NCBI GenBank assembly: GCA_024225395.1
Contig: JAAEMR010000087.1
Span: forward strand, 1-44,616
Source of the DNA: Gammaproteobacteria bacterium
GTDB lineage: Bacteria; Pseudomonadota; Gammaproteobacteria; GCA-001735895
Length of the DNA stretch: 44,616 nucleotides
Reading direction: 5' to 3'
The position numbers were made by a program, and so were the translations under genes. Shown in pieces: positions 27,117-37,141 of the stretch (position 1 is the stretch's first letter; every line of letters begins with the position of its first letter). The notes beneath the pieces are model-generated. The model did not search any database and was not told the origin of the DNA. It saw nothing but the letters and a program-made list of their open reading frames with translations.

Positions 27117-28969
27117 GTATTATAACCAGCTATTGGAAACTCAACTTTTACTACCGAACCCGTATCAAGACCTTTACTTGATAAACTAATTGAGCCTTTA
27201 TTTGCTTCAACAAATTGTTTGCAATAATGAAGGCTTATGCCGAACGATCCTTTTTTTGAATGGCCGAACTTAAAAACTTGACTAATATCTTCTGGATTTA
27301 TACCGATACCGCTATCTTTAATCTTGAAACCCACTGTTCTATTCGAAGAAAAACTTTCGATTTCAATTCGGTGTTCAACATCAAGATTCTTTAGAACCTC
27401 TATAGCCTCATAGCTGTTTTGTATTAGGTTAAAAATCACTTGCATCAACCGGTTTTTATCTATTTTAAAATACGGAATATCTTTTATAAGAGTGGTCTTA
27501 ATATCTATCTTGGAATTCTCAAATGCATTTCGATGAAACTGTAGTGCGGAATTGATCAAAAAATTTATATTACAATTCGTTTTTAGTTCATCATTGCCTG
27601 GAGCATAAACTTGATGTAAATAAACGATTTCCGAAATATGGTTCACCTTATTTTGAATTTCAGTCAATTTATTTGAGAGCCTATCATTTTCTGATTTGAA
27701 GGCTTCAGGCAAGCTTGCCAGGTATGCATATATCTGTTTACCCTGTTCATCCTGTGTTATATATTCGGTCATACAATGCTTGTTTTTATTAATTTCCTCC
27801 AGGCACTGAAATAATCTGATTTCAATCTTCCCTTTCATTATGGATTCGATTTGAGAGAGCAATGGATCAAGAGGGGTCAGTGCATTCCCGATATTGTGAA
27901 GGACCATGGCAGACAATTGGGCTCGTCCACTTTCAACAGCCTGAATAAGCAATTCTTCTCTGGCCTGTTCCCTTTCGGACATCAGCCTGTTAAAAGCAGT
28001 GGCAAGGCTTGCCGTTTCTGGAGTTCCTGTTTCAGGCAAAATTGGAGATAAGGATTTATTCATTCGCGCAACCCTGATGAGCTCTGCAAAATCCTGCACC
28101 GGTTTTGCTGTTAGCTTAGTACTGAAAAAAATACCAAGAATAAGGGCCAGAAGGTCCAGCAGCATTGCCCAAATAAGAAAATTCTCTGTCCTTTTATATG
28201 AACTAAAAGCCGATTCTGTCTTTAGACTACACATAATCTCAAAATCCGGGTAGCCTGGAATCTGTATGGACTGTGTGATCCAATTGACTGAATCACTGCC
28301 TGGACGTTCTTTAGATGTATTGATATTTGACTCAGATGGATTGTAAATCCCATCGTTTAAAGCATATGTCAAATTGCCCGTATCTTTTAACACAACTGTT
28401 ATTGTTACCGTCTGATTATTTATCTGTAACAATTTTTTAAGATCTGTTTTTTTTAATTCAAAATAAAGAATGCCTTCAGTATGGTTATTATAAATTATAG
28501 GAAAGGCAATAAAAAGCTGGCCTTCAATTACCTCGAACAAATTGTTACCTTGCATGATAGCATCTATTTTGCTGGGCGCAATCTCGATATGGCTGTGAGT
28601 AGTATTAGAGATAATTTGACGCCCTCTGTAATCAAGCAGACAAATGACCCCTTTGTGAGCATTAGGGATTTGTAGAGATTGAAAAAAAGTGGGGAGGTAA
28701 TTTTTTCTTTCACTGAAATCAATCAGGCTGTTAATTATCAAATCATTGTGGGAGAGAATTTGACCATATTCTATCAGACCGTGCAACCGATCAGCCATCG
28801 CCATAGATGTCATATGTGTTTGGACTTCCAGGCGATCGGACACTTCCTCTTCCAATGCATTCAGAGCGAAATACCGGGTTGCCAGCCAGATCATTATCAA
28901 AAGAAAAGTCGCAAGCGGAATCACTTTGAGCATTGCAGCAACTACGGTGTTTCTATGTTTTGAATTCAT
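27104..28969 (-). CDS. Membrane sensor histidine kinase (HAMP, LHNIGN-type DHp), partner of the binding protein
   Basis: A 621-residue sensor kinase. TM1 is at about residues 10-33, a double-Cache-like periplasmic domain at about 35-260, TM2 at about 263-285 and a HAMP-like linker at about 286-340. The H-box is VLHNIGNALTPL with His358, followed by the YAPG element and an ATPase with NLIQNSYEAI, DSGIGINPEDI and GSFGISLHYCKQF. The G2 box is less conserved than in its relatives. It starts 11 nt after the stop of the periplasmic binding protein gene, so the two form an operon. Ligand capture by the binding protein and signalling by this kinase, as in LuxP/LuxQ or TorT/TorS, is a reasonable inference. 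It has no receiver. Confidence 0.87.
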   Translation of the reverse strand: MNSKHRNTVVAAMLKVIPLATFLLIMIWLATRYFALNALEEEVSDRLEVQTHMTSMAMADRLHGLIEYGQILSHNDLIINSLIDFSERKNYLPTFFQSLQIPNAHKGVICLLDYRGRQIISNTTHSHIEIAPSKIDAIMQGNNLFEVIEGQLFIAFPIIYNNHTEGILYFELKKTDLKKLLQINNQTVTITVVLKDTGNLTYALNDGIYNPSESNINTSKERPGSDSVNWITQSIQIPGYPDFEIMCSLKTESAFSSYKRTENFLIWAMLLDLLALILGIFFSTKLTAKPVQDFAELIRVARMNKSLSPILPETGTPETASLATAFNRLMSEREQAREELLIQAVESGRAQLSAMVLHNIGNALTPLDPLLSQIESIMKGKIEIRLFQCLEEINKNKHCMTEYITQDEQGKQIYAYLASLPEAFKSENDRLSNKLTEIQNKVNHISEIVYLHQVYAPGNDELKTNCNINFLINSALQFHRNAFENSKIDIKTTLIKDIPYFKIDKNRLMQVIFNLIQNSYEAIEVLKNLDVEHRIEIESFSSNRTVGFKIKDSGIGINPEDISQVFKFGHSKKGSFGISLHYCKQFVEANKGSISLSSKGLDTGSVVKVEFPIAGYNTITR

Positions 28970-28980
28970 TTATCTGGGTT

Positions 28981-30165
28981 CTATTTAAGCTGGTCTAATG
29001 TAATCGGCACAATGACACCATTGTGATCATATCGTGCCAGTTTAAAATCCATAACATCAAGTGCATCGTGCATTTTAGGGCTGAACGGAGGATCATAACT
29101 TCTTACAAGGCCTTTGTACATATGAATTTTTTCAAGAGACTTTTGAACTGTCTCCCTGTTAATTGAGCCAGCGGTCTCTATGGCTTTTGCAAGAAGAAAA
29201 ACAAGATCATAGGCGTGAGCTGTCCCGGCAGGTGCGAAAATATCACTGGCAGAATCAGCATCTGGATATTTGTTGCAATAGGCCTGAATTACTTTTTGAT
29301 TCCGGTTTGAAGAAGTAGGGGAAAAGAAGGAATATGTCTGTAGAAACCAAAGTCGAATCCCGTTAAGCCATGTCCTGGTTTGTTCAAAAAAAGAGCCTCC
29401 TGTGATTCCCCAATGAGATAAAATCGGAAGTTGTTCTGCTCGTGCCAGTGAATTCATAGATTTAATTGCGACTACCCCTTCTGGTGAATTGGCAACCAGT
29501 AATAGAATGTCTGCTCCAGCATTTTTTGCAGACAGGATCTGGTTGCGAAGGTCTCTTACCCCCCAGTTAAACCAATATACTCCCGTTGGTGCGATTCCTT
29601 TTTCCTTTAGAGCCACTGTCATGGCTTGAAGATTGGATCGACCCCATCCCGTCTGTTCCAAAAGCAGGGCCGGATTATGGTAGCCAGCTTCAATTAATTT
29701 TTCAACAAGAAAACCACCGGCATACTCATCTCTAACCGACACACGGAACACATAGTTGGGATGGTGATTATTTTCAATAATTGGTGTCCCGGCAGCCCAG
29801 GGACAAAGGTAAATCATTTTCTTTTCATGGATGATATCCATTTCCGCCATGGCGACTGGGGTATGAAGACCTCCAATCACAGCCACCAGATTTTTCATAC
29901 TGGCAAAATCATTTATATTATCAATTCCTCTAGCCGGGTTCCCCCGGTGATCTCTTTCTACCAGCAAAAGTTTTCTACCCAGCAAACCGCCACCACGATT
30001 GATTTCATCAATGGCGATTTCTGCACCCCGCAGAATGGCCTGACCTGCCTTGGCAGATCCTGATGACAAATCTGCATCAAGCCCGACAATAATATTTTGG
30101 CTGTCTGCGCTTGCATTTAGTATATTCATACTAAGAATAATAATAATGAGAAATGTACGGCGCAT
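28981..30165 (-). CDS. Periplasmic substrate-binding protein of the branched-chain amino acid/amide type
   Basis: A 394-residue protein with an N-terminal signal peptide (about residues 1-20, hydrophobic core FLIIIILSMNILNASA). The mature part has the type I periplasmic-binding fold of the LivJ/amide family: VGLDADLSSGSAKAGQAILR, GAEIAIDEINRGGGLLGRKL, VAVIGGLHTPVAMA, and AYDLVFLLAKAIETAG. No permease or ATPase gene is nearby, so it probably senses rather than transports, with the kinase encoded next as partner. ATG 30165 is preceded by a strong AGGGGG. The ligand, perhaps an amino acid, amide or aromatic acid, cannot be told from the sequence. Confidence 0.88.
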   Translation of the reverse strand: MRRTFLIIIILSMNILNASADSQNIIVGLDADLSSGSAKAGQAILRGAEIAIDEINRGGGLLGRKLLLVERDHRGNPARGIDNINDFASMKNLVAVIGGLHTPVAMAEMDIIHEKKMIYLCPWAAGTPIIENNHHPNYVFRVSVRDEYAGGFLVEKLIEAGYHNPALLLEQTGWGRSNLQAMTVALKEKGIAPTGVYWFNWGVRDLRNQILSAKNAGADILLLVANSPEGVVAIKSMNSLARAEQLPILSHWGITGGSFFEQTRTWLNGIRLWFLQTYSFFSPTSSNRNQKVIQAYCNKYPDADSASDIFAPAGTAHAYDLVFLLAKAIETAGSINRETVQKSLEKIHMYKGLVRSYDPPFSPKMHDALDVMDFKLARYDHNGVIVPITLDQLK

Positions 30166-30368
30166 GATCTGACCCCCTTTTTAATTTACTGACGACTATG
30201 TATGAGTTTTTAATATATACAACATAAATAGATCCTGCAACTGGCTCGGATAATATCAATCCTGCAGCAACTGACATAATCTATCTTGGGGTCGAAAATG
30301 TTCTGATATTGAGCCTCATCGACTCACAAAAAATTCTACCGGGATTAATTCCAGCTCACAGATGGTGA

Positions 30369-30399
30369 AAGAGCCTGCATACATGGTTTCCAGGCTCTT
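30369..30399 (-). terminator. Probable terminator hairpin after the REC-kinase at 30419-31810
   Basis: AAGAGCCTG and CAGGCTCTT form a perfect 9-bp stem with a 13-nt loop, 20 nt beyond the stop. The U-run after the stem on the minus strand is short, so termination may be partial. Confidence 0.45.
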
Positions 30400-30418
30400 G
30401 ATCAATTAATTGTTTATT

Positions 30419-31810
30419 TTATTCTTTCTCTGTCATTGGTAGCCGGATAGTGAAACAGCTTCCCTTGCCAGGATCGCTTGTCGCTTGAATCCATCCGTCA
30501 TGTGCCTGTATTATTTCATAAACTATGCTTAACCCCAACCCTGTGCCTTCACCAACAGGTTTGGTTGTAAAAAAAGGATCAAACAGCTTGGATAAGTTGG
30601 CTTTTGGAATACCACACCCGGTATCTGCAATTTTTATTTGGACAAACTGATCTTTTGGTTTTTTATCACTATTAAAAATACGGGTGGCAATTCCTATTGT
30701 GCCTTTCTTATCGATAGCCTGACCGGCATTTATGAGAAGGTTCATAAACACTTGGCTGATTTTCTGTGGGTAGCACCTCACCTTGGGCAGGGAACCATAT
30801 CTTTTTACTATCTTTACCTTATATTTAAGTTCGTTCCAGATAATTTTTAATGTATTGTCTATTTCAGCGTTAATGTCGATATCTTTAAACTGTGCTTCAT
30901 CTATATGTGAAAAATTTTTAAGATTTTTCACAATGGTTTTAATTCGGCCTATTCCGTCAAGCGACTCATCTGCTATAGATTGTAATTCCTCCATGATAAA
31001 ATCAGTTTGATTTTCAGACTTGAATTTGTCAAGTTTGCTGAGCATTTTGCGTTCTTCCCTGGATTTGTTATCACTGGCATGCGACAATAAAGATTCATAC
31101 TCTCTATTCAATAATAAAATTTTTTGTGTATACTCCTTAATAGCTGAAAGATTTGAATTGACAAATGCAATGGGATTGTTGATTTCATGGGCTACGCCCG
31201 CAGCCAGGATACCGATTGAAGCCATCTTATCAGCCTGGACAATCATTGATGCTTGTTTTTTTACTTTCGTTTCTAAATTTTTGTTGATTTTTTTTAAAGC
31301 CCGTCCTAAGGCAGTTCTCTGTTTCTCAAGGTTCCACTCATTTGTCAGGGCTCTGGCAAACTGAAGTATTTCTTCATGATTAAAGGGTTTTCTCAAGTAG
31401 AAAATATCATCTCTGCCAGTGACCTGAATAATGTCTTCCGGTGCATATTCGCTATATGCCGTGACAATGACAATTTTGATTCCTGGACAAATTTCCCAAA
31501 TTTCTCTGGATGTCTCAGCCCCATTCATTCCTGGCATTTTCATATCAATGAAGGCGACAGCATATGGAAGAGATTTTGAAAGGGAAGTTTGAACTGCCTT
31601 CACTCCTTGGTTACCGTCTTCTGTCAGGGTTACCTGATAGGTAAGATTGGATATCTCTGAAGATTTTGCAGATTCATCGGGAGTAGAATCAAAGAGGGCC
31701 ATACCTTTAAGCAGCATATCTGATTCGGTTCTGGGAGTAAAAATCTCCTGATATGTTTCTCTAATGCCTTTATCATCGTCAATTATAAGAATTCTTCTAT
31801 TTTCATCCAT
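30419..31810 (-). CDS. Receiver-histidine kinase fusion with enlarged receiver (second copy)
   Basis: A 463-residue paralogue of 11473-12882. The receiver has Asp89 in VAFIDMKMPGMNG, Lys141 in YLRKPFNHEE and the same insertion after helix 1. The H-box is GVAHEINNPIAF with His208. The ATPase has NLLINAGQAI, DTGCGIP and GTGLGLSIVYE. All catalytic motifs look intact. ATG 31810 follows AAGGTG. The gene upstream is a broken receiver whose ancestral stop lies only 11 nt before this start, mirroring the order receiver-then-REC-kinase at 14853-11473. Confidence 0.88.
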   Translation of the reverse strand: MDENRRILIIDDDKGIRETYQEIFTPRTESDMLLKGMALFDSTPDESAKSSEISNLTYQVTLTEDGNQGVKAVQTSLSKSLPYAVAFIDMKMPGMNGAETSREIWEICPGIKIVIVTAYSEYAPEDIIQVTGRDDIFYLRKPFNHEEILQFARALTNEWNLEKQRTALGRALKKINKNLETKVKKQASMIVQADKMASIGILAAGVAHEINNPIAFVNSNLSAIKEYTQKILLLNREYESLLSHASDNKSREERKMLSKLDKFKSENQTDFIMEELQSIADESLDGIGRIKTIVKNLKNFSHIDEAQFKDIDINAEIDNTLKIIWNELKYKVKIVKRYGSLPKVRCYPQKISQVFMNLLINAGQAIDKKGTIGIATRIFNSDKKPKDQFVQIKIADTGCGIPKANLSKLFDPFFTTKPVGEGTGLGLSIVYEIIQAHDGWIQATSDPGKGSCFTIRLPMTEKE

Positions 31811-31821
31811 GTTGACACCTT

Positions 31822-32223
31822 TTATTCACTTATGTGCTGAATTCGTTGATACTGTATTATAGCCAGTCTTATTATCTCGGTATACGCTTCATTAGACCAT
31901 GGTTATTGAATAAATGAAAAAATATCACCTCTGGTCACAGTGGAGACCAGAGGACTGACATCTGCATTACCGATCATTATGATTCCGATGGCGTCCGTAT
32001 TCTCAATGCGAATGCGACGTATCAGGTTGATTCCGAATATATGCTGCATCCTCTGATCTGATAAGATAATTGCCGGCTTTATTTTGGAAGCGACATCAAG
32101 TGCTTTCACAGGAGAGCTGAAGGTTCTGCACTGAACCGGAGTCCAGGTAAGCGAGCACTTACACGTATCCAACATCCTGATATCATCATCAATAATTATG
32201 ATTTTTTTATTTGCATTAGCCAT
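31822..32223 (-). pseudogene. Receiver protein broken by a stop at the conserved lysine
   Basis: From ATG 32223 (behind AGGACTTAGCA) the frame encodes a single receiver (KIIIIDDDIRM, ILSDQRM with the Asp) up to DIFSFIQ, then meets TAA at 31903-31905. Beyond it the same frame continues PWSNEAYTEIIRLAI... to a TAA at 31822, giving a 133-codon receiver of normal length. The relatives have FIKKPW here, so the two Lys codons AAA AAA became CAA TAA. Further damage is visible: Pro after QRM is Gln, and the conserved Thr is Ile (IIMIGNAD). The N-terminal half resembles the receiver at 14122-14853. It could still make a 106-residue peptide, but not a working receiver. Confidence 0.82.
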
Positions 32224-32435
32224 TGCTAAGTCCTGCCTTTTTTTAATATTTGCCTTAAGCAATTCTACATTTTCTAATTAGCACCGTTTTATATTCGCTA
32301 AACAACAAAGAATATGCCGAAGTCTAATAAAAGTTAGTAGGCACCGGCTCAGTATATATGAAGATGTAGAATTCTATGACTTTATCATACTTATCCGATA
32401 AAAAACGGCAGAGTACTCTAAATCAAATCATTACC

Positions 32436-33683
32436 TCAAGAAACTATCAAGCTGGATGGGAATACAATAGTTACAATCGTGCCTTGTGAAGGACCAGTAC
32501 TTTTTATATTTATACCGGCACCACATGATTCAAGAAATTCATGACTAAAATACAATCCGAAACCGGATGCGCCTTTTGTAGAAAATCCAAAATCGAATAT
32601 TTTTTCAAAATTTTCAGCGAGAATCCCATCACCATTATCTTGAAATTTTAATACCACACCTTCCTCATTGAAATCGGTAGTTAACGTTATCGTTTTATCT
32701 TGTGGAACAGGTAATTCAGGTTTTAAGGCTTCGATACTATTTTTGATCAGATTCATCACCACCTGCATCAATTTCCCCTTACTCACTAAAATTTTAGGTG
32801 TCTTCAAATTAAAATCCTTGATAACTCTAATACCACCATCCTCAAATGCTTTTGTTTGCATATGAACAGCATCATCAATCAGTCGATTAATAACTAATTT
32901 TTCTTTTTTTGATTTCCCACTTTCAGAATAATTTTGCTGTAATGTCAGGATATCAGCAATATAGTCCAGAGATTTTTCTACTTTTTTACATTGCTGGCGT
33001 ATTCCATCGTGATTTTTAATCGTTGAATGGATTAACTCTCCGAGATAAGAAAAAATTTGTCCTATCCTTTTATCGGGTACCAGAGTCTTGTCATTCTTTG
33101 AATAATGGGTGTTCAATTCATCCCAACACTTTTTAAACAATTCATCTGTATTTGCCTCGCAAAAGGTTTCAACTCTTTTTATTGATGATGTAATCGGTGT
33201 ACACCCATTACCGATATTATGAAGAATCATGGCAGTCTGCTGGGCTCTGCCAGTTTCAACAGCCATACTGATCCGATTTTTGGATAACTCTCTTTCGTTC
33301 ATAAGTAGACGATTTTTATTCAGGCTTGATTTTACCCGGGCATGCAGGAGAATCGGTTCAAATGGTTTTGACAGATGATCTTCTGCTCCCATCTCAATAC
33401 AGGTTACCACATCTTTGATTTCATCGGCTGCGGATACTACAATCACAGGTATATGCATAAAACGCTTATCTGCCTTAAGGTGCTTCAATACATCAAACCC
33501 ATCCATTTCAGGCATGAGCAAATCCAGCAGTATGGTATCAGGTATACATGTATTAAGTATATCCAGAGCTTGTTGTCCATTGTCAGCGGTTAATGTATGA
33601 TACCCTGCATCTTTCAACGTAACTGACAAAAGTTGGCGGTTGAGAAACTCATCATCTACTATTAAAATTGTATCTCGCTCCAA
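32436..33683 (-). CDS. Receiver-histidine kinase fusion with LHNIGN-type DHp
   Basis: A 415-residue soluble protein. The receiver has Asp54 in ILLDLLMPEMDGFDV and Lys106 in HLSKPFEPILL, of the ordinary (not KPW) type. The H-box is ILHNIGNGCTPI with His155 and the ATPase has NLIKNSIEAL, DNGDGILAENF and SGFGLYFSHEF. It is a receiver-bearing, membrane-free version of the LHNIGN kinases at 2666, 5123 and 27104. The start is a TTG preceded by an excellent AGGAGG at proper spacing. It lies 123 nt after the large hybrid kinase. It may integrate signals from other kinases through its receiver. Confidence 0.87.
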   Translation of the reverse strand: MERDTILIVDDEFLNRQLLSVTLKDAGYHTLTADNGQQALDILNTCIPDTILLDLLMPEMDGFDVLKHLKADKRFMHIPVIVVSAADEIKDVVTCIEMGAEDHLSKPFEPILLHARVKSSLNKNRLLMNERELSKNRISMAVETGRAQQTAMILHNIGNGCTPITSSIKRVETFCEANTDELFKKCWDELNTHYSKNDKTLVPDKRIGQIFSYLGELIHSTIKNHDGIRQQCKKVEKSLDYIADILTLQQNYSESGKSKKEKLVINRLIDDAVHMQTKAFEDGGIRVIKDFNLKTPKILVSKGKLMQVVMNLIKNSIEALKPELPVPQDKTITLTTDFNEEGVVLKFQDNGDGILAENFEKIFDFGFSTKGASGFGLYFSHEFLESCGAGINIKSTGPSQGTIVTIVFPSSLIVS

Positions 33684-33806
33684 TACATACCCTCCTGTTT
33701 TAAGTCATATTTTGATTACATTAAAGACTGATCTGCAGATTAATAATTTCCTCAAAAAAGTGTTATTGGTATATTATCCCTCTCTGGAGTTAATAAATTA
33801 TTCGGG

Positions 33807-36743
33807 TCAGTTCAATTCGGTTCTAGTCGCTTTCAACGCATTGAGAGCGTTGCACGATGCTTCAAACAATCTTTCAAGATGGGGCAGGTACTCCCTGCAC
33901 TGATCCAGGTCACCCTGCTTTGCTGCTGTCTCAACCTTGGCAGAAACATCTGCAAATTCGGCAGCTCCGAAGTTTAGAGCGTTGCTCTTTAGAGTGTGTC
34001 CAAATCTTTCCAAATCATTTTTCTGGCCTGTTTCAAGAGCTTTTTCAGATTGTCCTATAAGATCCCTGCCATTGGTCTCGAAATGACAGATCAGATTAGG
34101 CAGCATCTGCTCAGCTGCTTTACCTAGGGTATCTTTAAGCCGATTAATAGCGGACATATCAAGTTTCACTATCTCGTTTAGCGGTTCAATTTTAGCATTA
34201 GAAATTTTCTGACTTTGAGCAGATAAAGATTCATTGATAACATCGTTAGATAAATCAGAATTTGATTGCTCAGAATTTTTTTCAAATTTGTCTTTTTCAC
34301 AATCTTTTTCAGAAACATTAACTTTGTCCCAGCAGGATATGATGGCATCATATAAAGCTTCAACATTAATGGGTTTGCTGAGATAGAGGTCCATTCCTGC
34401 TTCAAGACAGGCGATTTCATCCTCTTTCATTGCATTGGCTGTCATGGCGATAATCTGGGGCTGTCTATCCAGTGAAATTTCTTTGCGTATCCTGCCGGTG
34501 GCTTCAAAACCATCCATTTCAGGCATCTGAATATCCATAAAAATCAAATCATAATCCCTGTCCCTGATTGCCGTCACTGCCTCAAAGCCATTATTCGCAA
34601 CATCGGCCCGATAGCCCATCCGTTCAAACAGAGTCAGGGCAAGGGTCTGGTTTATAATATTGTCTTCGGCCAGTAAAATTCGGAGCGGATGGCGTTCTGC
34701 CGTTTCCGGGTTCAGTTGAAATTCAGATATAGTTCGGCTGACATCAACCTCATGCCCCAGTGCATATAAAATGGCATTGTACAACTGAGATGGCTCAATG
34801 GGTTTCGTATGAAATTCATTAAACAAACCGTCAGGAACTGTCCCATCTTTACCGCCAATTGAGCTCAATGCAATCAGGGGAAGTTGTCTGCTATCAAATT
34901 GTTTACGTAATTCTTCTGCCAGCATGATGCCGTCCATTTCAGGCATTTGAATGTCCAGCACCCCGAAATCAAATCTGGCACCATTCCCTATGAGTTCCAG
35001 AGCCTGGCTGCCCGATTCTGTGAGCACCGGTTCCATCCCCCATGACAGGAGCTGGCGCTCCAGAATAAGACGGTTTGTGCTGTTGTCATCCACCCCGAGA
35101 ACTCTTCTACCTGCAAGTTGAGGCTGCTCTTCGGTCATATAGACTGGCAGAGATTCAATATCAGCTTCTTTCACTGAAATAGTGAAGGAAAAAGTAGTTC
35201 CTTCTCCCGGTGTACTGTCCACATGGATCTGTCCACCCATTAGCTCCACAAGCTGTTTGCTGATGGCTAGACCAAGACCGGTACCCCCATATTTCCGAGT
35301 GGTGGAAGCATCCACCTGACTAAAGGATTTGAACAAACGGGCCTTGCCGTCTTCATCGATTCCAATACCCGTGTCCCTCACCGATATTTCAAGATTGGAA
35401 ACACCTGACACCTCTTGTTTCTGGGCATCCATAGGACTGACAGACAGGACAATTTCACCGGTCTGTGTGAATTTCACGGCATTATTCAAAAGGTTGACCA
35501 TAACCTGTCGAAGCCGCGTAACATCCCCTTTGATGGCAGCCGGTGTATGTGCCTCAATATTGGCACAGATCTCTATCCCTTTTTCTGCGGCAGGCACCTG
35601 AATCAGACTTAATGCAGAATACACGCATTTACGAATATCAAAGGGAACGCTCTCCAGTTCAAGACTGCCCGCCTCAATCTTGGAAAAATCCAGAATGTCG
35701 TTGATAATTGCCAGCAATGCACTGCCACTCTCTTTGACAATCTTCACAAACCCATCCTGTTCCTGGTTCAGCGGTGTATCCAAAAGCAGGTTAGTCATCC
35801 CGATAATCGCATTCATCGGGGTACGGATCTCGTGGCTCATAGAAGCTAAAAAGGCACTCTTTGCTTTGGTAGCAGACCGGGCCGCCTCTTCAGCTTTTTT
35901 CAATGCTATTTCCCTCTTCTGGGCTTCTACTAATTTTCTTTCTAATTCTTTCTGCAACTGCCTTTCTGTTTTTGCCTTTTCTTCCAGTTCTTTTTTCTGT
36001 AACTCACGGATGCCCTGGAGTTCTTCAAGATCTCGCCGGACCAGTGACAGAATATCGCAAGTCTCTGAAAGGGGATGACCAGAAGGAAAAGGAGACTTTT
36101 CCTCTTCAAGGTCATCCATCAGAAATGTACTGAAAAAGTGGGTAAGGCTACTCATTTCCTCTTCAGTGATCCAGTAACCCTCTGCATCTGTGGATACATG
36201 CCCATCACTTTCTAACTTTTCAATCATTTTAAATGCAGGCTTCACACTATCAAAAAATTTCATTTTCTGGCCTACTATTTTCGCAAAAAGTTTCAACGCC
36301 ATTCTAGTGAATCTGTTTGCTCCACAAATACATGTCACGACCGGCTTAGAGTTTAATTGAGCATTCACTTTATTTATCATACGGGCATATGCCTTCCGGA
36401 CAGCATAGCTTGTTTTTGACATCTTAGAATAATCCACAACCCTGAAATAATCTTTACCGGCTAACTCACCTTGCGTTATTGCCTGCTTCATGGGTTCAAA
36501 CAAGCTAGAAACATCCTGCTCATCTACCTTCCCGGAGGTATCAGAAAATAACACTTTTCCCGGAATCACACCATTGCGATATCGAAAGCCGTTTCCGGGT
36601 CGTTCGTAGGTCCAGTCTGGCGAGAATATCAGGTTAGAATATGACATTTTCATACCTGTTTCGCGCTTTAGGTTTATTTTATTCTTTTCGATATTGTCTA
36701 TCGATGGTGGAAAAACCGCTTGTTTTTTTTTGAATGCAAACAC
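33807..36743 (-). CDS. Large hybrid histidine kinase: unknown N-terminal domain, HisKA, ATPase, REC, REC, HPt
   Basis: A 978-residue soluble hybrid kinase. The N-terminal part (about 33-200) is a domain I do not recognise, with [35 protein letters not shown] and [15 protein letters not shown]. It has the feel of an alpha/beta STAS-like fold. A coiled coil (about 250-310) leads to the H-box [14 protein letters not shown], then ATPase motifs [10 protein letters not shown] and [12 protein letters not shown]1 ([19 protein letters not shown]) and REC2 ([20 protein letters not shown]) follow, and an HPt with His916 in [15 protein letters not shown] ends it. This is a complete four-step relay in one chain. 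The start is GTG 36743 behind GGGAG; ATG codons 30-32 residues inside are alternatives. Confidence 0.87.
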   Translation of the reverse strand: MFAFKKKQAVFPPSIDNIEKNKINLKRETGMKMSYSNLIFSPDWTYERPGNGFRYRNGVIPGKVLFSDTSGKVDEQDVSSLFEPMKQAITQGELAGKDYFRVVDYSKMSKTSYAVRKAYARMINKVNAQLNSKPVVTCICGANRFTRMALKLFAKIVGQKMKFFDSVKPAFKMIEKLESDGHVSTDAEGYWITEEEMSSLTHFFSTFLMDDLEEEKSPFPSGHPLSETCDILSLVRRDLEELQGIRELQKKELEEKAKTERQLQKELERKLVEAQKREIALKKAEEAARSATKAKSAFLASMSHEIRTPMNAIIGMTNLLLDTPLNQEQDGFVKIVKESGSALLAIINDILDFSKIEAGSLELESVPFDIRKCVYSALSLIQVPAAEKGIEICANIEAHTPAAIKGDVTRLRQVMVNLLNNAVKFTQTGEIVLSVSPMDAQKQEVSGVSNLEISVRDTGIGIDEDGKARLFKSFSQVDASTTRKYGGTGLGLAISKQLVELMGGQIHVDSTPGEGTTFSFTISVKEADIESLPVYMTEEQPQLAGRRVLGVDDNSTNRLILERQLLSWGMEPVLTESGSQALELIGNGARFDFGVLDIQMPEMDGIMLAEELRKQFDSRQLPLIALSSIGGKDGTVPDGLFNEFHTKPIEPSQLYNAILYALGHEVDVSRTISEFQLNPETAERHPLRILLAEDNIINQTLALTLFERMGYRADVANNGFEAVTAIRDRDYDLIFMDIQMPEMDGFEATGRIRKEISLDRQPQIIAMTANAMKEDEIACLEAGMDLYLSKPINVEALYDAIISCWDKVNVSEKDCEKDKFEKNSEQSNSDLSNDVINESLSAQSQKISNAKIEPLNEIVKLDMSAINRLKDTLGKAAEQMLPNLICHFETNGRDLIGQSEKALETGQKNDLERFGHTLKSNALNFGAAEFADVSAKVETAAKQGDLDQCREYLPHLERLFEASCNALNALKATRTELN

Positions 36744-36820
36744 TTGTAATTTCTCCCTTCAATATTGGTTGAAACAGAGTGTGATTTATTAAAATCAAAT
36801 ACTTGTAAGATTTGGTCAGC

Positions 36821-36836
36821 GCAAATTTCATGCCCA
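36821..36836 (-). promoter_or_regulatory. Weak candidate sigma-54 promoter for the large hybrid kinase
   Basis: The minus strand has GG-CATGAAATTT-GC with correct spacing, 78 nt upstream of the GTG at 36743. However, the -24 box is GGGCAT, and the base after TTGC is G. This is weaker than the other three sites. Confidence 0.25.
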
Positions 36837-36847
36837 AGTGATTAAAT

Positions 36848-37027
36848 AAAAACTTAAATCAGCCGGTTTTTGCTGATCACAAAGAGAGGCTTTTCAAATA
36901 AGCATAAGAAATTATTATAAATAAGGGCAAAACTACTAAATTTCCGAATTTCGGCTACAATCGGCTGAGTTTTTAATCTGATCGCTATACAATCCTGCCT
37001 ATATTAGCAACGCTCTATCAGGTAACG
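36848..37027. repeat. Long diverged direct repeat, copy B
   Basis: It matches copy A at 26933-27116 over about 180 nt in the same orientation. It includes identical blocks such as ATCGCTATACAAT and CCTGCCTATATTAGCAAC. Unlike copy A it is not attached to a kinase gene; only the few bases matching the stop region of such a gene remain (CTCTATCAGGTAACGG). Confidence 0.8.
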
Positions 37028-37141
37028 GACATATATATTTATTTAAACTTTTTTTAAAAAAGGGGGAGGGGGGGGCAAAATGAAATTATATGTATCCTTT
37101 ATAAGGGTTGTCACAGCGTGACATACGACGTTGTTTCATGG

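Noticed and set aside
37062-37075. G-tract as a possible G-quadruplex
   Set aside because: Only two G-runs are present, which is too few for an intramolecular quadruplex; it may simply be a slippage tract.
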